Translations under genes and position numbers: made by a program | In this document: in pieces, positions 7,830 through 15,742 of the stretch | How the letters are laid out: each line of letters opens with the position of its first letter | Position numbering within the stretch: the stretch's first letter is position 1 | Source: Acidimicrobiaceae bacterium | GTDB lineage: Bacteria > Actinomycetota > Acidimicrobiia > Acidimicrobiales > Aldehydirespiratoraceae | Direction: 5' to 3' | Assembly: GCA_016845585.1 (NCBI GenBank) | Contig: JAERSO010000143.1 | Location: 1-64,000, forward strand | DNA: 64,000 bases | The notes under the pieces: generated by a model | The model's input: only the letters and a program-made list of their open reading frames with translations | The model's database searches: none | Told to the model about the DNA's origin: nothing

Positions 7830-8791
7830 GGCCGGAACATCTCCGCCGAGCGTTGAATGAACGCCGCGGCGCCCTCGGTGTCGAGGACCGGAAGCTGAAA
7901 CTCGTCGATGTCGTTGTCGGCCATGAGGGCACGGAGTTCGGCAGCACATTCGGCAGTGGTGCCGGAGATGACGAACGACGACACCCAGTCGGGATCGATG
8001 TGGCGGGCTGCGGCTCGCGGGCCGCCATCGGCCAGATCTGATCTGATGTTCGCGACATGCTCCGGGGTCATGCCGATCAGCTCCTTCACCTCGGGAGGGG
8101 AATCCACCAACCGGAATGTGAGCTGCGCCCGCGCCGCGTCGTACTCCTCGTCGGTGATCGCGATCATCGTCGAGTAGGTGATCCGGAATGGTCGATCACC
8201 ACAGGCCTGGCGGAGGGATCGGGTGTGTGAACCGAGGAGATCCTTGTGGATGTAGCTCAAGTTGAACCCGTCGGCGAGCTGCCCGCCGAGCGCAGTCATT
8301 CTCGGACCGCGGCCGGCAAGGATGATGTCGATCCCCGGTCTGGCGTAGTCGAGCTTGGCCTTGCGGAACGAGAAGGCATGGCCGGCGTGATCGACACGCT
8401 CGCCGGCGAACAGTCGCCGAAGGCAGGTGACCATCTCCGACACCGCGGTCACCGGACGGATGCGTTCGATTCCCAGTGGGTCGAGCGTGAGGCCCCCACC
8501 GGCACCGATCCCCACGAACGCCCGGCCGCCGCTGAACTCATCGAGTGAGGCGATCGCGGCCGCCGTGGCGCCAGGGTGACGAACGAACGGATTGGTGATG
8601 CCCGGACCGAGCGGGATCCGCTGAGTTCGTGCCGCGATGGCGGTGAGCGTGACATAGACGTCGCGTGTGACCAGACCCTCGTCATAGACCCAACAACGGG
8701 CGGCACCGAGTTCCTCGGCCAGAACCGCCAGGTCGGCGATCTCGGCGACGGGCCCTTCGGGCATGAGGCTGACCGAGAGGGGAAGTGTCAT
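7826..8791 (-). CDS. LLM-class flavin/F420-dependent oxidoreductase
   Basis: Luciferase-like TIM-barrel oxidoreductase of 321 aa. The N-terminus MTLPLSVSLMPEGP and the stretches ARCWVYDEGL, TQRIPLGPGITNPFVRHP and GRAFVGIGAGGG are typical of the methylene-H4MPT-reductase-like F420 group. The start is ATG 8791, overlapping the stop of the FAD oxidoreductase gene as ATGA; the longer ORF to 9520 in the track is antisense shadow. It is likely translated together with that upstream gene. Cofactor (F420 versus FMN) cannot be settled by eye, and the substrate is unknown. Confidence 0.8.
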   Translation of the reverse strand: MTLPLSVSLMPEGPVAEIADLAVLAEELGAARCWVYDEGLVTRDVYVTLTAIAARTQRIPLGPGITNPFVRHPGATAAAIASLDEFSGGRAFVGIGAGGGLTLDPLGIERIRPVTAVSEMVTCLRRLFAGERVDHAGHAFSFRKAKLDYARPGIDIILAGRGPRMTALGGQLADGFNLSYIHKDLLGSHTRSLRQACGDRPFRITYSTMIAITDEEYDAARAQLTFRLVDSPPEVKELIGMTPEHVANIRSDLADGGPRAAARHIDPDWVSSFVISGTTAECAAELRALMADNDIDEFQLPVLDTEGAAAFIQRSAEMFRP

Positions 8792-10404
8792 TTGGGCACC
8801 CCTCCGAGGACCCCGACCGCTCGATGCTGCAACCCGGTGAGGCGTGGACCGAACCGGCTCTTGAGGTCTCGCCGCACGACGTCGGCCGTGTTTCGGCCGG
8901 CCGCGCCGAAGATTCCCGCCCCAGGAAACGTCCCGGCTCCGGAGAGGTACAGGCCGCCGATGGGGGAGCGGTACCGCGTGAGCGCTCGCTGATTTCCGAG
9001 CAGGGCGGCCAGCGGGGACCCGGCGTAGGACGGAGTATGGCCTCGGTGCATCGAGAAGTCCTCCTCGTACCGGTCGGGGGTCATGGTCCGCCTCGCCAGA
9101 AGGGTACTCTTGAGCTCGGTTTCGAGGAATTGTGACCAGAGTCCGAGCCACCGATCGGGCTCCGGGGAACTGGCCCAGCCGCCGTTCAATGCGTAAGGCG
9201 TGTACAGGACTTCGAGGCTCAGCACATGGTTTCCATCGGCGGAGAGCATCGTCGGGTCGAGGACGGACGGCACGTTCACGAGCAGGGTCGGTTCCGCCGA
9301 GACTCGACCGAGGTGGCGATCGACGTGGGCTGCGGCGAGCGCCTCCGGGCTTGGTGAGACGATAGCCGTGGGTTCGAGCATTTCCACGTTCGGGAAACGT
9401 TCGGCCAACAGCGGAGCGTCGCGATACTTCGGGAGTTCGGAGATGACGCCATCGAGTTTGGACTCGTAGCCGTCCTTGACCTCGCGGTCTCGCCATTGGC
9501 GAACGTAGCGCCGTGTCCACGCGGGAGCTTCGTCGATCCAGTCCACGAACACCCGGTGTGGATCACAGGCGGCGACCACCACCGATGACGTCAACTCGGT
9601 CCCGTCATCGAGCCTGACTCCGACCGTGCGTCCGTCACGAATGAGAAGCCGATCAACCCGAGCATCGCAGCGGACCCGGCCACCCGCCTGTTCGAATGAC
9701 ACTCGGGTGGCTTGGGTGAGTGCGCCGCTTCCGCCCATGGGTCGGCCACTCCGGATGATGTGGCGGCTGGCGTAGGAGATCGCGGCGAGGCCGGTCCCTG
9801 CCGCCGAGGGGGGCACTCCCCAGACGGTGGGGCCGGTGGACACCGCCGGCATCGTCACGTGCCAGTCGTCGAAGTAGTCGGAGAACACGTCGTCGACGCT
9901 GCGGCGGCTCCAGTCGAGCAACCGAGCGGCTCCCTTGGCGCGACTCGAAACCGCTCGCGTCATCATCCGTCCTGTGCCGGGCTTCGTGCGGGCCATGTCG
10001 AGGACGAGTTGGGCGACCGGGAGAGCATCGCGGAGGTACCGCCGGTACCCCTCGACCTGGTGCGGGTGTGATGCAGCCAGCGAGTCGAGGGTTCGATCGG
10101 CGTCGTGGAAGAAGGCCCAGGGCTCGGATCCGTCATGGAACATGTGGAGGCTGCTGGCCTCGGGCTCGAGATAGCGGAGTCCGTGGGACTCCAGTTCGAG
10201 TTCGTCGATGACCGGCATTCCTCGGATGAAGGTGTGGTCGCAGCTGCAGATGTTGAAACGTGCGCCGAGGTCAGAGACCGTCGAGGCGCATCCGCCGACT
10301 TCGGATCGCGCCTCGATCAGTTCGGTGTCGATCCCGGCCCGCGCGAGGTAGGCGGCGCAGATCAGACCATTGTGTCCTGCTCCCACGACGATCACATCCG
10401 GCAC
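8788..10404 (-). CDS. Phytoene-desaturase-like FAD-dependent oxidoreductase
   Basis: A 538-aa flavoprotein with an N-terminal dinucleotide fold (VVGAGHNGLICAAYLARAG) followed by the GGCAS motif, as in CrtI and PYROXD2 relatives. A C-terminal FAD signature IGGLYLSGAGTFPGAG closes the protein. Such enzymes carry out desaturation or isomerisation of hydrophobic substrates. There are no other carotenoid genes nearby, so a carotenoid role is not supported. The start is GTG 10404, which has a TAGTCT box six bases upstream and may be leaderless. Co-transcribed with the downstream LLM oxidoreductase. Confidence 0.82.
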   Translation of the reverse strand: MPDVIVVGAGHNGLICAAYLARAGIDTELIEARSEVGGCASTVSDLGARFNICSCDHTFIRGMPVIDELELESHGLRYLEPEASSLHMFHDGSEPWAFFHDADRTLDSLAASHPHQVEGYRRYLRDALPVAQLVLDMARTKPGTGRMMTRAVSSRAKGAARLLDWSRRSVDDVFSDYFDDWHVTMPAVSTGPTVWGVPPSAAGTGLAAISYASRHIIRSGRPMGGSGALTQATRVSFEQAGGRVRCDARVDRLLIRDGRTVGVRLDDGTELTSSVVVAACDPHRVFVDWIDEAPAWTRRYVRQWRDREVKDGYESKLDGVISELPKYRDAPLLAERFPNVEMLEPTAIVSPSPEALAAAHVDRHLGRVSAEPTLLVNVPSVLDPTMLSADGNHVLSLEVLYTPYALNGGWASSPEPDRWLGLWSQFLETELKSTLLARRTMTPDRYEEDFSMHRGHTPSYAGSPLAALLGNQRALTRYRSPIGGLYLSGAGTFPGAGIFGAAGRNTADVVRRDLKSRFGPRLTGLQHRAVGVLGGVPK

Positions 10405-10410
10405 GGATCG

Positions 10411-10416
10411 AGACTA
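10411..10416 (-). promoter_or_regulatory. -10 box, leaderless start of FAD oxidoreductase gene
   Basis: On the minus strand TAGTCT is followed by CGATCC and then the GTG start codon. The six-base gap matches leaderless actinobacterial transcripts and recurs at other genes in this window. Confidence 0.4.
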
Positions 10417-10460
10417 CCGAAAAAGGGTGCGCACACGAATCTCGGACGCCGGGGCGAGCA

Positions 10461-12761
10461 TCAGGATGTCGACCCCTGACGGTCTCTGATCGCTTGCCAG
10501 ACGCGGTGAGGCGTGAGCGGCATCTCGAGGTGGCGCACACCGAGGTGGGACACCGCGTCGATCACCGCGTTGTGAATTGCCGGGGTCGAACCGATTGTGC
10601 CGGACTCACCGATCCCCTTCACGCCGAGCGGATTGCGTGGGGTGGGCGTCTGCATCGTGTGGACCTCGAACGATGGCAGCTCAGCCGCGCTGGGCATCGC
10701 GTAGTCCAGGAGCGAAGCGGTGATCGGATTGCCGTATTCGTCGTACCGCACCTCCTCGAACAGTGCTTGGGCAGCCCCTTGGCCGATCCCGCCGTGTTGT
10801 TGGCCGGCGACGAGGATGGGATTGAGGATCCGGCCACAATCGTCCATCGCAACGTGGCGAAGGAGTTCCACGCGGCCCGTGTCGCGGTCCACTTCCACCA
10901 CGGCCAGGTGGGCACCGAACGGGTAGGTGGCCCCCGAGCTCTCGAAATCGATTTCATGGGAGAGCCCGGGAGTCATGTCGGGAGGGCGGATTGCCTCGTC
11001 GTGGCTTGCTCGCGCCAGCTCGGACCAGGACATGGTCGTCGTCGGGACACCCGCAACCTGCGCTCCGTCGGCCGTGAGGACGATGTCGGCCGGACTCGCC
11101 TCGAAGATGTGGGCGGCGAGTACCTGGGTCCTTTCCCGGACCGTTGTCGCGGCAGTGTGAATCGCCGAACCGCCGATCTGCATCGACCGGGACCCCATGG
11201 TGCCCATTCCTCGAGGCACCAAATCAGTGTCGGAGTGGAGAATGGTGACCTTGTCCATCGAGACACCGAGTGCTTCGGCGATGATCATGGAGTACGTGGT
11301 GATGTGGCCCTGTCCATGTGGGCTCGTGCCGACGCGTGCGACCACGCTGCCGTCGTCGAGCACCTCGACCGAGCCGTACTCGGACCCGAGGTTGCCGGGC
11401 GCGGTGACCTCGACGTACGTGGCGAGGCCGATCCCGAGCAGCAGGTTGTCGCCAGCTGCTCGGCGCGCCGCCTGATCACGGCGGAGGGCGGGATAGTCCG
11501 CGCTCAAGAGGACAGCGTTCATGGCGGCGTCGTAGGACCCAGAGTCATAGCTGGCGCCCGTGAGGGTCGTGAACGGGAACGCCCCCGGCGAGATCAGGTT
11601 CCGGCGACGCATCTCGACGGGGTCGAGACCGGTCTCCTCGGCGGCTGCGTCCATCAGGCGCTCGATGAGTTGAGCGGCTTCAGGTCGACCCGCTCCCCGA
11701 TAGGCAGCGATGGTGGTGGTGTTCGTCACGACAGCGCGCGCCTGGTAGCGCAACCGTGGGATTCCGTAAACCCCCTGGATCATGTGTTGCGTGAACGTCG
11801 TGAGTAGGCCGGCGAGTCCCGGATACGAACCCGCGTCGGCCAACGCGACCACATCGAGGCCGGTGATGACGCCTTGGCTGTCGAACCCGAGTCTGGCTGA
11901 CATCGTGTACCCGCGGCCCTGGTTGAGCGCGACCATGTCCTCACCCCGCGAGGGCGTCCACCTCGCCGGTCGATTCAACCGACGGGCGATCTCAGTGACC
12001 AGGAGGAACTCGACGTAGGCACCCGCCTTGGATCCGAATCCGCCACCCACTGTGGAGGTCGTCACGCGTAGCTCGTCGCGCGTCAGTCCGAGCGGTTCGA
12101 GGAGTAGATCTCGAACCACGATCGGATTCTGAGACGGAATCCACAGTGTGATCCGGTTGCCATCAGGGACGGCGAGCGCCCCGTTCGGCTCCATGGGAAC
12201 GCCGGCCAAGCGTTGGCTCGTCATGTCCAGCGAGACGACCTGGTGAGCGTCTTCAACCGGATCCACGTCGAGGTTGAGGCCCGTTTCGAAGCAGACGTTG
12301 GTTCCCATGGCGGGGAACAGAAGCGGTGCGTCGTCACCGACGGCGTGGGTGGCGGTGAGCACATGATCGAGCGGTTCGATCTCCGCGAGGACGAGCTCGG
12401 CCGCATCGACGGCGAGAGCGAGCGTCTCCGCGACGACGGCGGCGACGATGTCACCGACGAATCGCACGCGATCGTGGGCGATGGGCGGCCGAGCGAAACC
12501 CGGATCGATCATGGGTATGGGAATGAGTGGGTCGAGTCCGAGATCCCGGGCCGTGAACACGCCAACGACTCCTGGCGCACGCCTTGCCTCGGTGGCGTCC
12601 AGCTCGACCAGCTCGCCGTGAGCGACGGTCGAACGGACGAAGACAACCCGAACGGCGTGCTCCGCATTCACGTCCTCGAGGAACAAGTCCTCGCCCCGAA
12701 GAAGACTGGCGTCCTCGCGTCGCCGGACGGCGTTGCCCAGAATCGAACCCTCGGTGTCCAT
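10461..12761 (-). CDS. Xanthine dehydrogenase/CO-dehydrogenase-family molybdopterin-binding large subunit (form II type)
   Basis: A 766-aa molybdenum hydroxylase large subunit. Seen are GGGFGSKAG, the AYRGAGR active-site loop that marks form II CoxL-like proteins rather than AYRCSFR of true aerobic CO dehydrogenase, GTSPHGQGHITTYSM, and the C-terminal GIGESGTIGSTPA containing the expected catalytic glutamate. It would hydroxylate a carbon in an aldehyde or N-heterocycle with water as oxygen source. The usual FAD (medium) and 2Fe-2S (small) subunit genes are not next to it in this window, which is unusual. Either partners are elsewhere or the cluster has lost them. Confidence 0.88.
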   Translation of the reverse strand: MDTEGSILGNAVRRREDASLLRGEDLFLEDVNAEHAVRVVFVRSTVAHGELVELDATEARRAPGVVGVFTARDLGLDPLIPIPMIDPGFARPPIAHDRVRFVGDIVAAVVAETLALAVDAAELVLAEIEPLDHVLTATHAVGDDAPLLFPAMGTNVCFETGLNLDVDPVEDAHQVVSLDMTSQRLAGVPMEPNGALAVPDGNRITLWIPSQNPIVVRDLLLEPLGLTRDELRVTTSTVGGGFGSKAGAYVEFLLVTEIARRLNRPARWTPSRGEDMVALNQGRGYTMSARLGFDSQGVITGLDVVALADAGSYPGLAGLLTTFTQHMIQGVYGIPRLRYQARAVVTNTTTIAAYRGAGRPEAAQLIERLMDAAAEETGLDPVEMRRRNLISPGAFPFTTLTGASYDSGSYDAAMNAVLLSADYPALRRDQAARRAAGDNLLLGIGLATYVEVTAPGNLGSEYGSVEVLDDGSVVARVGTSPHGQGHITTYSMIIAEALGVSMDKVTILHSDTDLVPRGMGTMGSRSMQIGGSAIHTAATTVRERTQVLAAHIFEASPADIVLTADGAQVAGVPTTTMSWSELARASHDEAIRPPDMTPGLSHEIDFESSGATYPFGAHLAVVEVDRDTGRVELLRHVAMDDCGRILNPILVAGQQHGGIGQGAAQALFEEVRYDEYGNPITASLLDYAMPSAAELPSFEVHTMQTPTPRNPLGVKGIGESGTIGSTPAIHNAVIDAVSHLGVRHLEMPLTPHRVWQAIRDRQGSTS

Positions 12762-12854
12762 CAGCTCGCCGATCCTGTTGTTGCCGAGCAGGCCGAAACA
12801 ATCACCGTGAGCATTGCCGAAAGGTACACGTTCCCGACACCAGCGAGTTCAGCC

Positions 12855-14315
12855 TCAGTAGCTGCCCGGGGTGAAAGTGAGTTCACCGCTGACTCTGGGG
12901 ACGCGAACGATGACGGAGTGGGCGGTGTGTTCGAGCGAGGTGCCATCGATTCCGGTCAGCTCCCAGACCCGGGGCTCGGCCCCGACGATCCGGAACGTGG
13001 TCCGCGACGATGGGTCCTCGTCGTGCACGTCGAGTGTGAGGTGCAGGGCGCCATTTCGCCACTCGGCGGTGCTGAGCGCGACGTTCGGGAAGTCGACGCC
13101 GGCCACCTGGGGTTGCGGCTCGATCGGCGCCGCGGACAAGCGCTCCCACCGTCCGGGCCCGGCTGCTTCGGCCGCGGCGAGGAATGCGTTGTACTGACCC
13201 CGCGGATGCTCCTCGTCGAGCCCGAGGCCCCAGGTGAACTCGCCTGAGACGTGATCCCACGTCGGTTCGTACGACGCTTCGATCGCGGCAACCAGCCGTT
13301 CCTCCAGGTTGGTGAGTCCCCACTCTCGGGCGAGTACGAGCGACGAGCCATAGCCCCGCGACGCTCGGATCGGGAGGGAGACGTCGCCGCCGAGACCCAT
13401 CGACGAGTAGGCGGCCTCGAACAGTCGCTGGGCGTCGTCAGGCATCTGCGGGGCCGCGTAGTAGGCGGTCGTCAAGGCCATCGAGACCGGCAGTCGGTGG
13501 TGTACGTCGAGCGTCGGGTCGTAGTAGAGCGTCGTCTCGGTCGGAGTGCCGCCATCGAGATCGAGGTAGTGCTCGCGGGCGTAGCTCCACCATGGATCGA
13601 ACGCGTCAGCGTGGTGGGTGGTGCCGTGTCGGTTGTCGTGCAGCCTCAGACCGAGGCCCGCTCCGGCCAGTCAAAACGGCCAGACCTTGGTGTTCTCTCA
13701 ATGGCAGCCGATCGGGGCGGCCAGCCACTGCTGTTTGAGATGGTCGGCGATCTGGGAGTGCGTCCAGGTGAAGGTGTTGTCGCCGTCGCGGATCATGTCG
13801 AACGGTTCGTTCCAGCGGTCGTCGTCGGCGATCATCGACCTGATGCCGAGCAGCACGAGGAAGAAGCCCTTGTAGAAGAGCATCCCGTCGGCGGCCACCG
13901 GATCCATCTGGACACCCCACGGCTCGGTTCCGTTCGCGGTCCATCCGGGAACGTCGTAGTCGCCCCAGAGATCAGGCGGGATCAGACCGCGAAAGGCGTC
14001 GGGGTAGTTGGCTCGGTCGGGGTCGGGACCGAACTGGGTGAGCCAGTCGGCGGCCGACCACCAGCCGGTGTGGCGCTCGATCAGTTGGTCGAGGATGCCG
14101 ACGTAGGGCTCGGTCCAGGCCGGCGTGCGGTGCGCCATCAGCCCCATCGCGTAGGACGAGTCGACCAGATCGAAACGGTGCCAGCTCGCCATCGGTGGAT
14201 CGGACCGGTCGTCCCAGTGCGGGTGAGGGCGGCCGTCACGATCCCAGTTGTCGGGCGTGTTGGCCTTGCGGTGCAGATACCGCAGCCATCCGAGCGACCG
14301 GTCCGAGAGTGTCAT
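12855..14315 (-). CDS. Linalool dehydratase/isomerase-like protein with two in-frame UGA codons (probable double selenoprotein)
   Basis: The minus-strand frame runs from ATG 14315 to the stop at 12855 (487 codons) and is interrupted only by TGA at codons 206 (13698-13700) and 215 (13671-13673). Sequence on both sides stays protein-like and in the same frame: QQWLAAPIGCH-U-ENTKVWPF-U-LAGAGLGLRLHD, then WWSYAREHYLDLDGG. The N-terminal FDLVDSSY gives Asp49 and Tyr55 six residues apart, as for Asp39 and Tyr45 in LinD. LinD uses Cys171 and Cys180, also nine apart, so both UGAs fall where active-site cysteines belong. Each UGA has a SECIS-like hairpin downstream. Gene callers split it into 12855-13481 and 13698-14378. 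Substrate unknown; probably an alkenol dehydratase or isomerase. The alternative is a pseudogene with two nonsense mutations, which the exact placement argues against. Confidence 0.78.
13643..13657 (-). promoter_or_regulatory. Bacterial SECIS-like hairpin for the second UGA (codon 215)
   Basis: In the mRNA, GCCUC-GGUCU-GAGGC forms a perfect 5-bp stem with a GGUCU loop. It can be extended below by a G-U pair and, past a bulged G, two more pairs. The loop occupies nucleotides 19-23 after the UGA, the same position and loop sequence as in E. coli fdhF, where SelB binds the GGUC loop. The GGU CUG codons at +7/+8 are thus shared with fdhF. Confidence 0.72.
13662..13684 (-). promoter_or_regulatory. 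Bacterial SECIS-like hairpin for the first UGA (codon 206)
   Basis: UCUGGCC and GGCCGGA pair over 7 bp (one U-G) around a 9-nt loop that begins with G at nucleotide 21 after the UGA. This meets the general bacterial SECIS pattern: stem of at least 4 bp, small loop with G in the first two positions, loop 16-37 nt from UGA. The second UGA lies inside this loop. It does not overlap the core of the next hairpin, so both could form. Confidence 0.5.
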
Positions 14316-14323
14316 GAGCCGAG

Positions 14324-14329
14324 ACCTTA
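14324..14329 (-). promoter_or_regulatory. -10 box of the LinD-like gene
   Basis: On the minus strand TAAGGT lies eight bases before ATG 14315. It supports this start codon over the ORF-track start at 14378 and suggests a leaderless or very short-leader transcript. Confidence 0.4.
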
Positions 14330-14451
14330 CTGGTCGGCGATGACCCTTCGGTGGCTCGCTCCCGACTTTGCTGAGCACTCATCGATCGCGCCGCAGATCC
14401 GGCCCTGTCGGCGATTCGGCGGGAGCAGCAGCGGTCGAACACACTGGAGTC

Positions 14452-14679
14452 ATGAAACTCGGACTGTCGATCGGATACTCGGGCGCGAAACTGGCGATAC
14501 CGATCGAGCGCATCCAGCTCGCCGAACACCTCGGCCACGACTCCGTGTGGACCGCAGAGGCCGACGGGTCGGACGCCATCACGCCGCTCGCGTGGATCGC
14601 GGCCGAGACCGAACAGACCGACCACAAGGAAGCCGTGGAGCTGATGGCCGACCTCGCGGGCACCAACGCCACGAGCTGA
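14452..14679 (+). pseudogene. LLM-class oxidoreductase remnant with internal deletion
   Basis: A 75-aa frame. The first ~54 residues (MKLGLSIGYSG, EHLGHDSVWTAEADGSDAITPLAWIAAETE) are the standard N-terminus of an F420-type LLM oxidoreductase. The last ~20 (KEAVELMADLAGTNA) look like its extreme C-terminus. Family members are about 300-350 aa, so some 270 residues have been lost by an in-frame deletion. The product would lack the barrel and be inactive. It sits directly before the amidohydrolase gene and may share its transcript. Confidence 0.6.
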
Positions 14680-14693
14680 ACCAGGGGAGCAGG

Positions 14694-15707
14694 ATGGATT
14701 TCGACCGTTTCGAGTGGCTGGCCCAGACCCACGAGGCAGCCATCGACCCCGATCGTCTGATCGTCGACGCGCATCATCACCTGTGGGATCGGGCCGGGAG
14801 CACGTATCTCGCGCCGGAGCTTCTCGCCGATCTGACCGGATCGCACAACGTTGTGCGCAGTGTGTTCGTGGAGTGCATGTCCGAGTACGACCCGCAACGG
14901 GCGGAGCACCTCCGGCCGGTGGGTGAGACCGAGTTCGTCCGGCGACAAGCGGCGGCCACCGAGGAGATGTCGGGTGATGCGGGCCCGACGATCGGCGCCA
15001 TCATCGGCTACGCCGACATGATGCTCGGCAGCGCCGTGGAAGAGGTGTTGACTGCACACGTCGAGGCCGGCGGCGGCTCGTTCCGCGGAGTTCGGCATGC
15101 GACGTCGTGGGACGCGAGCGATCGCATCCGCGAGGGCCACTGCAAGCCGTTCGAGCAGATGATGCGGACCTCCGAGTTCCACGCTGGGGTACGCACGCTC
15201 GCCGGAATGGGTCTGACCTTCGACGCCTGGTTGTTCCACCCCCAGCTTGACGATGTCTGTGCGCTCGCCGACGCGGTCCCAGAAGCGACGATCATCCTCG
15301 ATCACCTCGGCGGCCCACTCGGTATCGGTCCGTACTCCGACGACCGCGACGCCGTTCGAACCGATTGGCGTGCTGGCATCAGCCGGGTCGCGCAACGCGA
15401 GAACATCGTCGTGAAGGTGGGAGGGATCGGCATGGAGATGTACTACGGGATGGGCTGGGCCGAGCTTCCCGCCCCACCCGGTTCCGAAGAGGTCGCGGCC
15501 CACTGGTCCGACGACGTGCGGTACTGCATCGACACGTTCGGCCCCGACCGGTCGCTTGCCGAGTCGAACTTCCCGGTCGACCGGTCGACCCTGCCGTATC
15601 CGGTTCTGTGGAACGCGCTCCAGATCATCGCCGACGACTACGCCAACGCCGAGCAGGACCGCATCTTCTCGGGAACCGCTACCGAGGTGTACCGACTGGA
15701 CGGGTGA
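14694..15707 (+). CDS. Amidohydrolase-2-family TIM-barrel hydrolase or lactonase
   Basis: A 337-aa protein of the amidohydrolase_2 family, which includes 2-pyrone-4,6-dicarboxylate lactonase and decarboxylating relatives. The first metal motif is DAHHHLWD. Later family stretches are FRGVRHATSWD, FDAWLFHPQL, TIILDHLGGPLG, VVKVGGIGM and ESNFPVDRS, the last carrying the conserved aspartate. The start is ATG 14694 with an AGGGGAGCAGG purine-rich site just upstream; the 818-aa ORF starting at 13251 is mostly shadow of the opposite strand. Divergent from the LinD-like gene and possibly acting on the same pathway. Substrate unknown. Confidence 0.82.
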   Translation: MDFDRFEWLAQTHEAAIDPDRLIVDAHHHLWDRAGSTYLAPELLADLTGSHNVVRSVFVECMSEYDPQRAEHLRPVGETEFVRRQAAATEEMSGDAGPTIGAIIGYADMMLGSAVEEVLTAHVEAGGGSFRGVRHATSWDASDRIREGHCKPFEQMMRTSEFHAGVRTLAGMGLTFDAWLFHPQLDDVCALADAVPEATIILDHLGGPLGIGPYSDDRDAVRTDWRAGISRVAQRENIVVKVGGIGMEMYYGMGWAELPAPPGSEEVAAHWSDDVRYCIDTFGPDRSLAESNFPVDRSTLPYPVLWNALQIIADDYANAEQDRIFSGTATEVYRLDG

Positions 15708-15742
15708 CCGCCCTCGAGCCGGAGTTCGCTCAGGAGGAAGTG

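Noticed and set aside
10260-11807. 515-aa plus-strand ORF
   Set aside because: Shadow of the molybdenum hydroxylase large-subunit gene.
13251-14693. N-terminal 480 residues of the 818-aa plus-strand ORF
   Set aside because: Antisense to the double-UGA gene and without motifs; only the part from ATG 14694 is the amidohydrolase.
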